Shown in pieces: positions 42,730-53,295 of a stretch of DNA of 64,000 nt (its first letter is position 1; each line of letters begins with the position of its first letter). Below the pieces are notes generated by a model. It was not told the DNA's origin. It made no database searches and worked only from the letters and a program-made list of their open reading frames with translations. A program made the translations under genes and the position numbers. The stretch spans positions 1,302,001 through 1,366,000 of the forward strand of contig NZ_CP013862.1 in assembly GCF_001307805.1 (NCBI RefSeq). Reading direction: 5' to 3'. The stretch is from Lentibacillus amyloliquefaciens. Its GTDB lineage: Bacteria > Bacillota > Bacilli > Bacillales > Amphibacillaceae.

Positions 42730-43845
42730 TTATCTATCCTCGGCTGGAACGTACTGCTGTGTTTGAGGACCAACATATTCGGCACGCGGACGAATCAAAC
42801 GGTTATTGTCGTATTGCTCCAGGATATGTGCAATCCATCCGGCCATACGGCTTGTTGCAAAGATTGGTGTAAACAAGTCATGGTCAATTCCCAGACTGTG
42901 ATAGACAGAAGCTGAATAGAAGTCCACATTTGCAGGTAAACCTTTTTCTTCTTTTATGAAATCTTCAATTTTCACAGACATATTATACCATTTTGACTGC
43001 CCGGTAATTTTAGTCAATTCTTTAGACATTTCTTTCAAGTATTTGGCACGCGGATCGCCATTTTCATACACACGATGGCCCATGCCCATGATTTTTTCTT
43101 TGTTGGCAAATTTTTCTTTAATATATGGAATAGCATTTTCTTCATCGCCGATCTCTGTCAGCATTGCCATTACACGCTCATTTGCACCGCCATGCAACGG
43201 TCCTTTCAATGCACCGATTGCAGCGGTTATTCCGGAATAAATGTCTGACAATGTAGCCACACAAACACGTGCTGTAAATGTTGAGGCATTCAGTTCATGA
43301 TCTGCGTGCAGTATGAGCGCTTTATTAATTGCTTCTTCTTCTGTATCCTGTGGTTCCTCACCGTTCAGCATATATAGAAAATTAGCTGCATAGCTTAAAC
43401 CTTTCTTTGGTTTAACAGGATCTTTTCCTTTGCGGATACGTCCGAATGCTGTCACAATCGTGGCGACTTTGGCCTGAAGACGGATGGCCTTTCGTTTATT
43501 CGCAGCTTGATCCATTACATCTGCTTCCTCATCATGCAAGCCCAGGATCGATACTGCAGAACGTAATGCCGCCATTGGATGTACAGTTGATAAATCATAT
43601 GAACGCAAATGCTCGATAACTGCTTCCGGAATTTCCATTTCAGAAACAAGATCAGCTTTAAATTCATCCAGTTCCGACTTTGTCGGGAGCTTCAAATTCC
43701 ACAGAAGATAAACAACTTCTTCAAAGCTGGAATTCTCTGCCAAGTCATCAATTGTATACCCAACATATGTAAGTTGGTCATCGATAATTGAACTTATGGA
43801 CGTTTCTGTTGCGACAATCCCTTCTAGCCCTTTTGCTGAAGCCAT
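42730..43845 (-). CDS. citZ: Citrate synthase
   Basis: Citrate synthase condenses oxaloacetate and acetyl-CoA. The 371-residue short-type enzyme has catalytic histidines in LHADHELNASTFTAR and GALKGPLHGGANERVM, the catalytic aspartate region in FYSASVYHSLGIDHDLFTPIFATSRMAGW, and GHRVYENGDPRAKYLK. The C-terminus ends RPRAEYVGPQTQQYVP. It heads citZ-icd, with a good sigma-A promoter about 110 bp upstream. Confidence 0.96.
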   Translation of the reverse strand: MASAKGLEGIVATETSISSIIDDQLTYVGYTIDDLAENSSFEEVVYLLWNLKLPTKSELDEFKADLVSEMEIPEAVIEHLRSYDLSTVHPMAALRSAVSILGLHDEEADVMDQAANKRKAIRLQAKVATIVTAFGRIRKGKDPVKPKKGLSYAANFLYMLNGEEPQDTEEEAINKALILHADHELNASTFTARVCVATLSDIYSGITAAIGALKGPLHGGANERVMAMLTEIGDEENAIPYIKEKFANKEKIMGMGHRVYENGDPRAKYLKEMSKELTKITGQSKWYNMSVKIEDFIKEEKGLPANVDFYSASVYHSLGIDHDLFTPIFATSRMAGWIAHILEQYDNNRLIRPRAEYVGPQTQQYVPAEDR

Positions 43846-43954
43846 AACAAACCCTCTCCTTTTTCTATGAATTTGTTCATTAACTTAGGATAAAAGTAAT
43901 CACTCATTACATTTGACAATATTTCAACAAATAACATTGTCATCCCCACGCTCA

Positions 43955-43983
43955 ATTATAAAGTAAATTTTGCCTAATGTGAA
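43955..43983 (-). promoter_or_regulatory. citZ promoter
   Basis: On the minus strand TTCACA (43983-43978), 17 bp, TATAAT (43960-43955). No clear CcpC or CcpA site was recognised. Confidence 0.7.
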
Positions 43984-44139
43984 TTGAAACCGATTAAATT
44001 CAGCAATATTTTTGATTTGTGAAGATACTTTTTGTGTTTGTTTCTACTTTTCAGGCACTATTTTGCTGGTCAATGTCTATTTTTCCGTTCTCTGTCATAA
44101 ATCATTTAGTACAAGTCTTAATGTTGCGGGTGGGTTCAA

Positions 44140-45249
44140 TTGGACAAACAAAAATTTTATCAATGTCTCCGGCTCTGCCTGGTCATTCTATCATTGATAT
44201 GTGTCTATTTACTCATGAAGTATACGGTTTCATTTCTATTCCCTTTTTTACTTGCAGTTATTCTGTCATTGATTTTGAATCGTCCAGTGACCTTTTTGGA
44301 AAAAACATTCAAATTCCCCCGGGGTATTGCGGTATTCATTATGCTATCAGTTACTGTTACAACCATTATCGGATTAATTATACTGATTCTTTCCGAGTTG
44401 ATTCATGGAACGGCCTATTTGGCAGAAGTTGTTCCGAACCATTTCCGTTCTCTCATTTTTATAGCAGAAAATTTCATTGATGAGCAACTTATGCCGTCAT
44501 ATCATAACCTTGTTTCTTTTTTTCATGCGCTCAATCCGGAACAACAGGAGAGTATTAACACAAATATCAATCAAATCATGCAACAATTTGCATCATTCGG
44601 TGCGGACGTTATCAGTCATCTTTTGCATTTAATCCCCCAAACCATAGCATTGCTGCCTCGTTCTATCAGTATGTTTTTGTTTACTGTCATGGCTGCTTTT
44701 TTTATAACAAAGGATTGGGAGTCTTTGATTTGGCATATAAAAAAAAGGATCCCGAAAAATATACTCGATACCAGTTTTGCGGTTCAGAACCATTTACGCA
44801 ATGCTCTTTTTGGATATATTCGGGCGCAATCTGTTCTTATTGTGATTACCTCATTGACAATCCTGATCGGACTTCTAATCTTTCAGGTTGAATATGCGTT
44901 AACCATCTCACTGTTGGCTGCATTAGCTGATTTGCTGCCATTTTTCGGGACAGGCATCATTTTTGTTCCATGGATTCTATATCTTTTTTTAACTGGCGAT
45001 TACGTACTGACAATTGCTATAACAGTTTTATATATGATTGTCGTTATTCAGCGCCAGCTTCTTGAACCTAAAATCGTTTCCGGCAATGTGGGCGTGAATC
45101 CGCTTTTTGCATTGCTGGCTTTGTTTATCGGATTTCAGATATGGGGAGCTATCGGCTTCTTTATTGGTCCACTTCTTTTGTTCACAGTAAATGCGTTTTT
45201 TCAGGCAGGTATTTTTCACCAAATAGGGCATTTCATTAAGAACGGCTGA
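44140..45249 (+). CDS. ytvI: YtvI-like sporulation membrane protein (AI-2E/PerM family)
   Basis: This 369-residue protein has about eight membrane segments of the AI-2E/PerM family: an N-terminal pair, a long soluble loop, then LADLLPFFGTGIIFVPWILYLFLTGDY and LEPKIVSGNVGVNPLFALLALFIGFQIWGAIGFFIGPLLL, the signature region. YtvI is needed for sporulation in Bacillus and is expressed in the mother cell. It begins with TTG (GGTGGG upstream). A weak sigma-E-like pair, GTCTATT, 14 bp, CATAAATC, lies about 35-65 bp upstream. It is divergent from citZ as in B. subtilis. Confidence 0.88.
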   Translation: MDKQKFYQCLRLCLVILSLICVYLLMKYTVSFLFPFLLAVILSLILNRPVTFLEKTFKFPRGIAVFIMLSVTVTTIIGLIILILSELIHGTAYLAEVVPNHFRSLIFIAENFIDEQLMPSYHNLVSFFHALNPEQQESINTNINQIMQQFASFGADVISHLLHLIPQTIALLPRSISMFLFTVMAAFFITKDWESLIWHIKKRIPKNILDTSFAVQNHLRNALFGYIRAQSVLIVITSLTILIGLLIFQVEYALTISLLAALADLLPFFGTGIIFVPWILYLFLTGDYVLTIAITVLYMIVVIQRQLLEPKIVSGNVGVNPLFALLALFIGFQIWGAIGFFIGPLLLFTVNAFFQAGIFHQIGHFIKNG

Positions 45250-45253
45250 CTCA

Positions 45254-45640
45254 TCATCTGCGGTATATGATCATATTTCTGTCTGCTCGTTTACGCAGGT
45301 ATTTTTCAATCATCCGTTTAAACGGGCCGCGGGTGAATGGCAGGACTAAAATAAATCCAATTATATCTGTAATAAACCCGGGCGCAAAGAGCATGACGCC
45401 ACCGATAAAAATACAAATCCCATCCATCAGCGCCCATCCCGGCGGCTGTCCATTATTTATCGCATTCTGAGCTCTTTTCCATGCTTCAAATCCTTCTTTT
45501 CGGGCAAGTGAGACACCTGCCACCCCGGTAAATATTATGAGTGCAACAACCCACCATGGGCCGATAATACCCCCTGCCCAAATAAACACCCCTATCTCAA
45601 TAGCGGGTATAATGATTAATCCAAGTAATAGCCACCGCAT
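45254..45640 (-). CDS. fxsA: FxsA-family membrane protein
   Basis: This 128-residue protein of the FxsA (YtzA) family begins MRWLLLGLIIIPAIEIGVFIW, then WVVALIIFTGVAGVSLARKEGFEAWKRAQNAI and a conserved GGVMLFAPGFITDIIGFILVLPFTRGPFKRMIEKYL. FxsA in E. coli reduces exclusion of phage T7 by an F plasmid; the normal role is unknown. The start at 45640 is chosen because AAAGGGG lies 8 nt before it; a longer frame to 45658 lacks a site. It is convergent with ytvI and downstream of pyk. Confidence 0.9.
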   Translation of the reverse strand: MRWLLLGLIIIPAIEIGVFIWAGGIIGPWWVVALIIFTGVAGVSLARKEGFEAWKRAQNAINNGQPPGWALMDGICIFIGGVMLFAPGFITDIIGFILVLPFTRGPFKRMIEKYLRKRADRNMIIYRR

Positions 45641-45776
45641 ATAAGGTACCCCTTTCAACTGAAAGAAATTGGCCGAAGAGACCGAATTCCTTTTTTCAGG
45701 CTCTTTTCACATTCATAGTTGCTTTTTAGATATAAAGTGCGACTTTGCTCTGTCATTAGCGGAAACAGCCAGGATA

Positions 45777-47537
45777 TTACAGCACCCTGGCATGTCCTTT
45801 GTATATGTCACCTTTTGCCCCGTCAATGGTTATATCCGTTCCATCCTGAATTTTATCATATATATCTTTAACACCAACGATGACCGGTATTCCAAGACTC
45901 AGGCCAACAACTGCCGCGTGGGAAGTAAGGCCGCCTTCTTCCGTGACAATGCCGGCTGCTTTTTCGACAGCTTCCATCATGTCACGGTCTGTGCCATACG
46001 TCACGAGGATATCATTTTCATTCACCTTTTCAATTGCTTCAGCGGCATTTTGGACAACGGCTGCTTTTCCATATGCACTGTTGCGGCCTATTCCTTGTCC
46101 TTTAGCCATCACATCTCCTATTACGTGGACCTTCATCAAATTGGTTGTCCCGCTCTCGCCTATTGGCACACCTGCTGTAACAATAACTCTGCTGCCACGG
46201 TCAAACAGATTGGTACTCAATCCTTCATCAATGGCAATATCGAGCATGTCATCAGTTGATTCCGCTTTGCTCCCCATAACTGCATGCACGCCCCACACGA
46301 GTGCCATTTGACGATTAACACTTTCGTGATACGTTACGGCAATAATAGGAGCTTCCGGACGATATTTCGAAATCATTCTGGCCGTATGCCCGCTCTCTGT
46401 CGGTGTAATAATTGCACTCACGTCCAAATTCATAGCGGTATGCGTGACTGACTGGCTGATGGCATCTGTGATGGTCATATCAACCGATTTCGAACGGTTA
46501 TCGAGAATATGTTTGTGATTCAATGCCGTCTCCGTCTTTAAGGCAATATTTCTCATCGTCTCCACTGATTCCACTGGATACTCACCAGCAGCCGTTTCGC
46601 CTGAGAGCATAATCGCATCGGTACCGTCAAAAATTGCATTAGCCACGTCAGATGCTTCTGCTCGGGTCGGTCTCGGATTCCGCTGCATTGAATCAAGCAT
46701 TTGTGTTGCAGTGATAACTGGTTTGCCGGCCGTATTACATTGGCTTATTAATTCCTTTTGAACAAGCGGGACATCTTCAGCCGGGGTTTCAACACCCAGA
46801 TCGCCTCTTGCTACCATAAGACCATTGCTTACTTCCAGAATCGATTCAATGTTATCGATTCCTTCCTGATTTTCGATCTTTGGAATAATCTTAATGTGTG
46901 TTGCCTGTTGTTCTTCAAGCAATTCCTGGATTTCCAGAATATCAGAAGGACGCCGGACAAATGACGCGGCGATAAAATCCACATCTTGTTTGATGCCAAA
47001 CTCGATATCCCCGGCATCCTTCTCTGTAATACCAGGCAAGTTCACGCTGACATTCGGTACATTCACACCTTTTTTATTTTTGATGGTACCTGAATTTAAC
47101 GCTTTTGTTTTCAATTCACTATTTTCTTTATCCACTTCAAGTACTTCAAGCTCAATTAAGCCGTCATCAAGCAAAATTTTTGAACCCTTTTGAACGTCAT
47201 TAACCAATCCGCCGTACGTAACGGAAAAACGTTCAGCGGTTCCTTCCACCTCATCCATTGTGACATGCACAACACTGTCTTTTACAATCTCGGCTTCACC
47301 TTCCCGGAAGGTGCCTGTTCTAATTTCAGGACCCTTTGTATCGAGAAGAATGGCAATCGTTTTGCCTGTCTCTGCAGCTGCCTGACGGATATTTTGAATT
47401 CGTCTTTCATGTTCGTCGAAATCACCATGAGAGAAATTCAGGCGGGCAACATCCATCCCGGATTCAATTAATTCTGTCAGGGTCCCGACAGATTCAGAAG
47501 CAGGACCAATAGTGCATACAATTTTAGTTTTACGCAT
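45777..47537 (-). CDS. pyk: Pyruvate kinase
   Basis: Pyruvate kinase converts PEP and ADP to pyruvate and ATP. The 586-residue protein has the core [34 protein letters not shown] and the active-site segment [26 protein letters not shown] with [10 protein letters not shown]-terminal extension of about 110 residues has a PEP-utilising swivel-type segment ([23 protein letters not shown]), as in other Bacillaceae. It lies 21 bp after pfkA in one glycolytic operon. Confidence 0.98.
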   Translation of the reverse strand: MRKTKIVCTIGPASESVGTLTELIESGMDVARLNFSHGDFDEHERRIQNIRQAAAETGKTIAILLDTKGPEIRTGTFREGEAEIVKDSVVHVTMDEVEGTAERFSVTYGGLVNDVQKGSKILLDDGLIELEVLEVDKENSELKTKALNSGTIKNKKGVNVPNVSVNLPGITEKDAGDIEFGIKQDVDFIAASFVRRPSDILEIQELLEEQQATHIKIIPKIENQEGIDNIESILEVSNGLMVARGDLGVETPAEDVPLVQKELISQCNTAGKPVITATQMLDSMQRNPRPTRAEASDVANAIFDGTDAIMLSGETAAGEYPVESVETMRNIALKTETALNHKHILDNRSKSVDMTITDAISQSVTHTAMNLDVSAIITPTESGHTARMISKYRPEAPIIAVTYHESVNRQMALVWGVHAVMGSKAESTDDMLDIAIDEGLSTNLFDRGSRVIVTAGVPIGESGTTNLMKVHVIGDVMAKGQGIGRNSAYGKAAVVQNAAEAIEKVNENDILVTYGTDRDMMEAVEKAAGIVTEEGGLTSHAAVVGLSLGIPVIVGVKDIYDKIQDGTDITIDGAKGDIYKGHARVL

Positions 47538-47558
47538 TTCCGGTGCCTCCTTAAATCA

Positions 47559-48848
<1,290 letters not shown>

Positions 48849-49805
48849 CTACAACTGCTTGTAATCACCTATATTGTTATATTTTTCCCATCTTTGTTCA
48901 AGCAATTCGCCAGCAGGAATATCGATCAGTTCGTTGAGCGACTGTTCGAGCACAGCGTCAATATTTTCAGCTTGTGATATCACATCACGATGTGCACCGC
49001 CCCTTGGTTCCGGTATGATCTGATCGATAATCTCCAGCTGCTTCAAATCATAAGCGGTAATCATCATATTTTCAGCTGCTTGCTGTGCCAGGCCGGAATC
49101 CTTCCACAATAATGCCGCAGCCCCTTCAGGAGAGATCACTGAATAAGTGGAGTTCTCCAGCATATGAATCCGGTCACCAACACCCAATCCAAGAGCACCG
49201 CCGCTTCCGCCTTCACCAATCACAATACAGATAATCGGAGTTTTAAGACCTGCCATCTCCATCAGGTTCCGGGCAATCGCTTCACTCTGGCCCCGTTCTT
49301 CAGCAGCTTTTCCGGGATATGCTCCTTTGGTGTCAATAAAACACACAACAGGCCGGTTAAATTTCTCTGCCTGATACATATGCCGCAATGCCTTCCGGTA
49401 GCCTTCTGGATGAGGCATGCCAAAGTTACGGCGAAGATTTTCCTTCGTATCTTTCCCCCGCTGGTGCCCGATAACGGTAATTGGATTGTCCTTATAAAAC
49501 GCAACACCGGAAACGATCGCTTCATCATCTCCATATAAACGATCACCATGAAATTCAATGAAGCTGGTAAATAATTTCTCAATATAATCCAGTGTCGTCG
49601 GACGTTCCTGATGCCGTGCCATTTGGACGCGCTGCCATGGTTGAAGATTGCCGTATATATCATTTTCCAGCACTTCCAGCCGGTTTTCCAGGGTATTGAT
49701 TTCTTCAGATAAATCGACGTCACTATCGCTGGTAAATGTCTTTAATTCAGCGATTTTTTCTTTTAAATTAACAATCGGCTTTTCAAAATCCAGTACTTGC
49801 TTCAT
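48849..49805 (-). CDS. accA: Acetyl-CoA carboxylase carboxyltransferase subunit alpha
   Basis: AccA is one half of the carboxyltransferase that makes malonyl-CoA for fatty acid synthesis. The 318-residue protein starts [19 protein letters not shown] and contains [72 protein letters not shown] and [18 protein letters not shown] (oxyanion region). The start overlaps the accD end by 4 bp, so the two subunits are cotranslated in equal amounts. Confidence 0.98.
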   Translation of the reverse strand: MKQVLDFEKPIVNLKEKIAELKTFTSDSDVDLSEEINTLENRLEVLENDIYGNLQPWQRVQMARHQERPTTLDYIEKLFTSFIEFHGDRLYGDDEAIVSGVAFYKDNPITVIGHQRGKDTKENLRRNFGMPHPEGYRKALRHMYQAEKFNRPVVCFIDTKGAYPGKAAEERGQSEAIARNLMEMAGLKTPIICIVIGEGGSGGALGLGVGDRIHMLENSTYSVISPEGAAALLWKDSGLAQQAAENMMITAYDLKQLEIIDQIIPEPRGGAHRDVISQAENIDAVLEQSLNELIDIPAGELLEQRWEKYNNIGDYKQL

Positions 49806-50662
49806 GAAATTCCCCCGCCTTTCTGATGCATGGCAAATAAAGTTGCAAGCAGGGTTTTCATCTCATGACGATGAACCACTTTATCGAGCTGTCCATGTTT
49901 CAGTAAAAACTCAGCCGTCTGAAAGTCTTCAGGCAGATCCTCATTGATTGTTTGTTCGATAATCCTGCGGCCGGCAAAACCTATTAGAGCACCCGGTTCA
50001 GCAAAGTTATAATCACCGATCGATGCAAAACTTGCCGATACACCACCTGTTGTAGGATGTGTCATCATAGAGATCATCAAACCGCCCGCTTCAGAAAACC
50101 GCTTCACAGCTACAGACGTTTTGGCCATTTGCATCAGGCTTAAAACACCTTCCTGCATTCTAGCGCCGCCCGAAGCAGTAAAAATAATGAAAGGGAGAGA
50201 ATGCTCATTGGCGTTCTCAATTGCTCGGGCGATTTTTTCACCCATTGCGGAACCCATACTGCCCATCCGGAAACTGGAATCCATGACACTGCAAGCAATC
50301 ATTTGACCGTCAATCAACCCTTTCCCGGTTACAACACCTTCATTCAACCCTGTTTTTTGACGGTCTTTTTCTATTTTTTCTTCATATCCGGGAAATTGCA
50401 ACGGATTCGTGCTCGTAAGCTGCTTGTCCCATTCCTCAAACGTTCCTTCATCAAATAAGTATTCAATCCGCTCCCAGGCTGTCAATGGATGATGATAATC
50501 GCAATTTGGACAAACATTAAAGTTCTTGTTCATCTCTTTCCGATAATAGATTTTACGACAGTTTGTGCATTTCTTCATTAACCCTTCCGGAATATCAAGT
50601 TTGCTTTGTTCACTTGGAATGGTAGCATATTTTCTTTTCTTGCCAAAAAAATCTTTGAGCAA
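49802..50662 (-). CDS. accD: Acetyl-CoA carboxylase carboxyltransferase subunit beta
   Basis: AccD is the partner of AccA. The 286-residue protein has an N-terminal zinc ribbon ([29 protein letters not shown]) followed by the crotonase-fold domain with [21 protein letters not shown] and [19 protein letters not shown]. The gene starts with TTG and AAAGGAGG lies about 8 nt upstream. It heads accD-accA. No recognisable FapR operator was found in the preceding 350 bp. Confidence 0.97.
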   Translation of the reverse strand: MLKDFFGKKRKYATIPSEQSKLDIPEGLMKKCTNCRKIYYRKEMNKNFNVCPNCDYHHPLTAWERIEYLFDEGTFEEWDKQLTSTNPLQFPGYEEKIEKDRQKTGLNEGVVTGKGLIDGQMIACSVMDSSFRMGSMGSAMGEKIARAIENANEHSLPFIIFTASGGARMQEGVLSLMQMAKTSVAVKRFSEAGGLMISMMTHPTTGGVSASFASIGDYNFAEPGALIGFAGRRIIEQTINEDLPEDFQTAEFLLKHGQLDKVVHRHEMKTLLATLFAMHQKGGGIS

Positions 50663-50851
50663 GGGTATTCCTCCTTTATTACACGGGGCAAGCTTAACAC
50701 TGTTTCATATACTGCAATAAACCGCCTGTTTAGAAAACTTGGTTTATCACCAAGCTTCAATGACGAAAACCATAGTTGCACTTATACAGTAAGGGCTGGA
50801 ACATAATTAAAACGGTAATTTTAAAGACGAACAATACACTACTTTAGCGAA

Positions 50852-50937
50852 GGAAATATACAATAACTCCTGCGGGACGGGAGACTAATCAGCCGCCCTA
50901 AAGTGCGCGAAGTATATTTCCGTAGCGGATTATATGC
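50852..50937 (+). repeat. Large GC-rich palindromic repeat, locus 3 (single, shortened unit)
   Basis: GGAAATATACAATAACTCCT, then GCGGGACGGGAGAC, then CCCTAAAGTGCGCG and AGTATATTTCCGTAGCGG. It keeps both arms of the unit but lacks the central part with the GAGACCCC and GAGGAGGCTC motifs. It lies in the gap between accD and the FadR-type gene, where no gene was found. Confidence 0.75.
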
Positions 50938-51021
50938 ACCAACCATAATTCTAAATTAGTTCGGATTTTTCTTTAATAAAAACACTTTTATCCCAACTCC
51001 TACCTACCAAAAAGTGCTGCC

Positions 51022-51645
51022 TTATTTTCCAGCGGCTGGCAGTCCATAAAATAAGTCTTCTATGTTTTTGAAGTTATTATTTTCATATAGCTTTACAAGT
51101 TGCTGATAAAACGATTGATCATACGAAAGACTTGAAATGGTATATGAAAATTCATCCATCAGCTGCCAAACTTTAGCAAACAGCAGATTATCTGTTTTAT
51201 AAAATAAGTATTGAAAAAAAGCGACATGTTTCTCATCATTGCTTAATGCAGTATCATGAATGATTTCCTTCAAATTTTCAATATCAGCATTATCAATATG
51301 TGAATAGGCTATACGCGCAGCTTCTTTTTCGATGATTTTTTTGGCAAATAACAGATCATTCCGTGTATTCGCTCCTTGCATAATAAATGACGACAGCACT
51401 TCTACCGAATGAAACGGACGGTATTGGCTTAAAAATGTTCCTTCTCCATGTCTTGTTTCAATCAAGCCCAATAATTCCATCGCCCGCAACGCTTCCCGAA
51501 TAGAAGAGCGTCCTGCTTCCAGTTTTTCTGAAAGCTCACGTTCAGAGGGGAGCTTATCACCCGGCTTTAACGCATGTTCATCAATATACTTTCGAAGCTC
51601 GTGTAAAATACCCTGATATACTTTTTGTTTTGGTGAGATGGACAC
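51022..51645 (-). CDS. GntR/FadR-family transcriptional regulator
   Basis: This regulator of about 207 residues has an N-terminal winged helix of the GntR type (LKPGDKLPSERELSEKLEAGRSSIREALRAMELLGLIETRHGEGTFL) and a C-terminal FCD-like all-helical effector domain. Its place between malic enzyme and accDA suggests control of malate or acetyl-CoA/fatty acid metabolism. The FadR name describes the fold, not a proven ligand. The first in-frame GTG (51657) lies inside the GGAG binding site; the GTG at 51645 is a usable start. Confidence 0.85.
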   Translation of the reverse strand: MSISPKQKVYQGILHELRKYIDEHALKPGDKLPSERELSEKLEAGRSSIREALRAMELLGLIETRHGEGTFLSQYRPFHSVEVLSSFIMQGANTRNDLLFAKKIIEKEAARIAYSHIDNADIENLKEIIHDTALSNDEKHVAFFQYLFYKTDNLLFAKVWQLMDEFSYTISSLSYDQSFYQQLVKLYENNNFKNIEDLFYGLPAAGK

Positions 51646-51856
51646 AGCCGGCGTCACTCCTTTTGCCGGTTCTCAGGAATGAAGAAGCATCACTTGAACA
51701 TGACGCTTCAACTTAAGACAACCGGGCTTTCATCTCGTTTTAACTTTAAACATGCCGGACAAATTTATCCCGCATGTAACTGGCAGTAAATGTCCGATTC
51801 GTTCACTAACAATCATTGGAGGAAGAAAGGAAACCCCCACTGATTGAAGATTCTCT

Positions 51857-53095
51857 TTATTCTTCATCGATTTTTGTCAATGTGCGCGTTTTCCGAGCGA
51901 CTTCTTCAGGATCCACATTAATTCGTGCAACACCGGATTCCATTGCCGCTTTTGCGACACTTGAAGCTACCAGTGGTGCAACCCTTGGATCGAAAGGTGC
52001 CGGAATAACATAGTCTTCTGATATTTCATCATCGGTTATCAGTGATGCTATTGCCTCAGCTGCTGCAATCTTCATTCGTTCATTGATGCGTGTTGCCCTG
52101 ACATCCAGAGCTCCTCGAAAGATTCCCGGGAATGCCAGAACATTATTGACTTGGTTCGGAAAATCGGAACGGCCTGTACCAATAACTTTCGCCCCTGCTT
52201 CTTTAGCATCCTCCGGCAGAATTTCAGGGTCAGGATTTGCCATGGCGAAGATAATCGGATCATCATGCATTTTTTCCACCATCTCTTTTGACAGCAGACC
52301 GCCGGCAGAAACACCGATAAACACATCCGCATCTTTCAATATATCTTCGAGGGAACCTTCCTGTTTATCTTTGTTGGTCATTTTGGCAACTTCTTCTTTT
52401 ACATCGTTCATGCCGTACTGTCTGCCCTCGTAAATGGCCCCTTTCGAATCACACATAATCATATCCCGGACACCTAAGTTGTGTAATAACTTTATAATTG
52501 CAATACCGGCAGCACCTGCACCATTGGCAACCACTTTAATATCTGAAAATGTTTTTCCGGACAGTTTCAATGCATTAATAAGTCCGGCTAGGGTCACGAT
52601 CGCAGTCCCGTGCTGATCATCGTGAAAAATTGGAATATTCGTTTCCTTTTTCAGCCGTTCTTCTATAATGAAACAGTTCGGTGCCGCAATATCTTCAAGG
52701 TTGACACCGCCGAAAGTCGGCTCCATCAGCTTGACCGTTTCCACAATCTTTTCGATTTCATGTGAATCCAGACAAATCGGAAAGGAGTCCACACCAGCAA
52801 AGCTCTTGAACAATACAGACTTCCCTTCCATCACAGGCAACGCCGCTTCAGCCCCAATATTTCCAAGACCCAGAACAGCTGAGCCATCACTGACAACAGC
52901 GACCATATTACCTTTCATCGTATAATCATATACGGCATCTTTCCGGTCATAGATTTCCTTACATGGTTCGGCTACACCCGGAGAATAAGCTAGACTTAAA
53001 TCTCTTGCATTCCGAACTGGAATTTTGGCTTCAGTCGAAAGTTTTCCTTGATTCACCTTATGAATGTGTAATGCTTCGTCTCTTAGGTTTGGCAC
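51857..53095 (-). CDS. ytsJ: NAD(P)-dependent malic enzyme (YtsJ type)
   Basis: Malic enzyme converts malate to pyruvate, CO2 and NAD(P)H. The 412-residue short bacterial form has VRNARDLSLAYSPGVAEPCKEI (catalytic Tyr), the lysine in FPICLDSHEIEKIVETVKLMEPTFGGVNLEDIAAPNCF, the metal site FHDDQHGTAIVTLAGLINAL and the cofactor fold VVANGAGAAGIAIIKLL. The length matches YtsJ, the main NADP-dependent malic enzyme of B. subtilis. GTG at 53095 is preferred because AAGGAG lies 8 nt upstream; the first GTG (53104) overlaps it. It lies between dnaE and the FadR-type gene. Confidence 0.95.
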   Translation of the reverse strand: MPNLRDEALHIHKVNQGKLSTEAKIPVRNARDLSLAYSPGVAEPCKEIYDRKDAVYDYTMKGNMVAVVSDGSAVLGLGNIGAEAALPVMEGKSVLFKSFAGVDSFPICLDSHEIEKIVETVKLMEPTFGGVNLEDIAAPNCFIIEERLKKETNIPIFHDDQHGTAIVTLAGLINALKLSGKTFSDIKVVANGAGAAGIAIIKLLHNLGVRDMIMCDSKGAIYEGRQYGMNDVKEEVAKMTNKDKQEGSLEDILKDADVFIGVSAGGLLSKEMVEKMHDDPIIFAMANPDPEILPEDAKEAGAKVIGTGRSDFPNQVNNVLAFPGIFRGALDVRATRINERMKIAAAEAIASLITDDEISEDYVIPAPFDPRVAPLVASSVAKAAMESGVARINVDPEEVARKTRTLTKIDEE

Positions 53096-53172
53096 ACTAT
53101 CCACTCCTTATAGGGTTCTCTAAAAAGTTATGAGGAATCTTGCTGCCATCGCGCTATTAATGCAAATAAGGC

Positions 53173-53213
53173 AAAAACCCCGCCGCCTGAAAGATCAAAT
53201 CGGCAGGGTGGTC
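53173..53213 (-). terminator. Terminator of dnaE
   Basis: On the minus strand CCCTGCCG pairs with CGGCGGGG, followed by GTTTTTGCC. It lies between dnaE and the malic enzyme gene. Confidence 0.75.
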
Positions 53214-53295
53214 TGACCACTTAGTGTTTTCATTATAACAGATGGCTTTTATGTGTAAAGAAGAAAGATAGTCGGATGTATGTTATCAGACCACT

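Noticed and set aside
45669..46259. 196-codon plus-strand frame opposite pyk
   Set aside because: It lies antisense to the conserved pyk C-terminal region, has no ribosome site, and its translation is typical of the reverse complement of a coding region.
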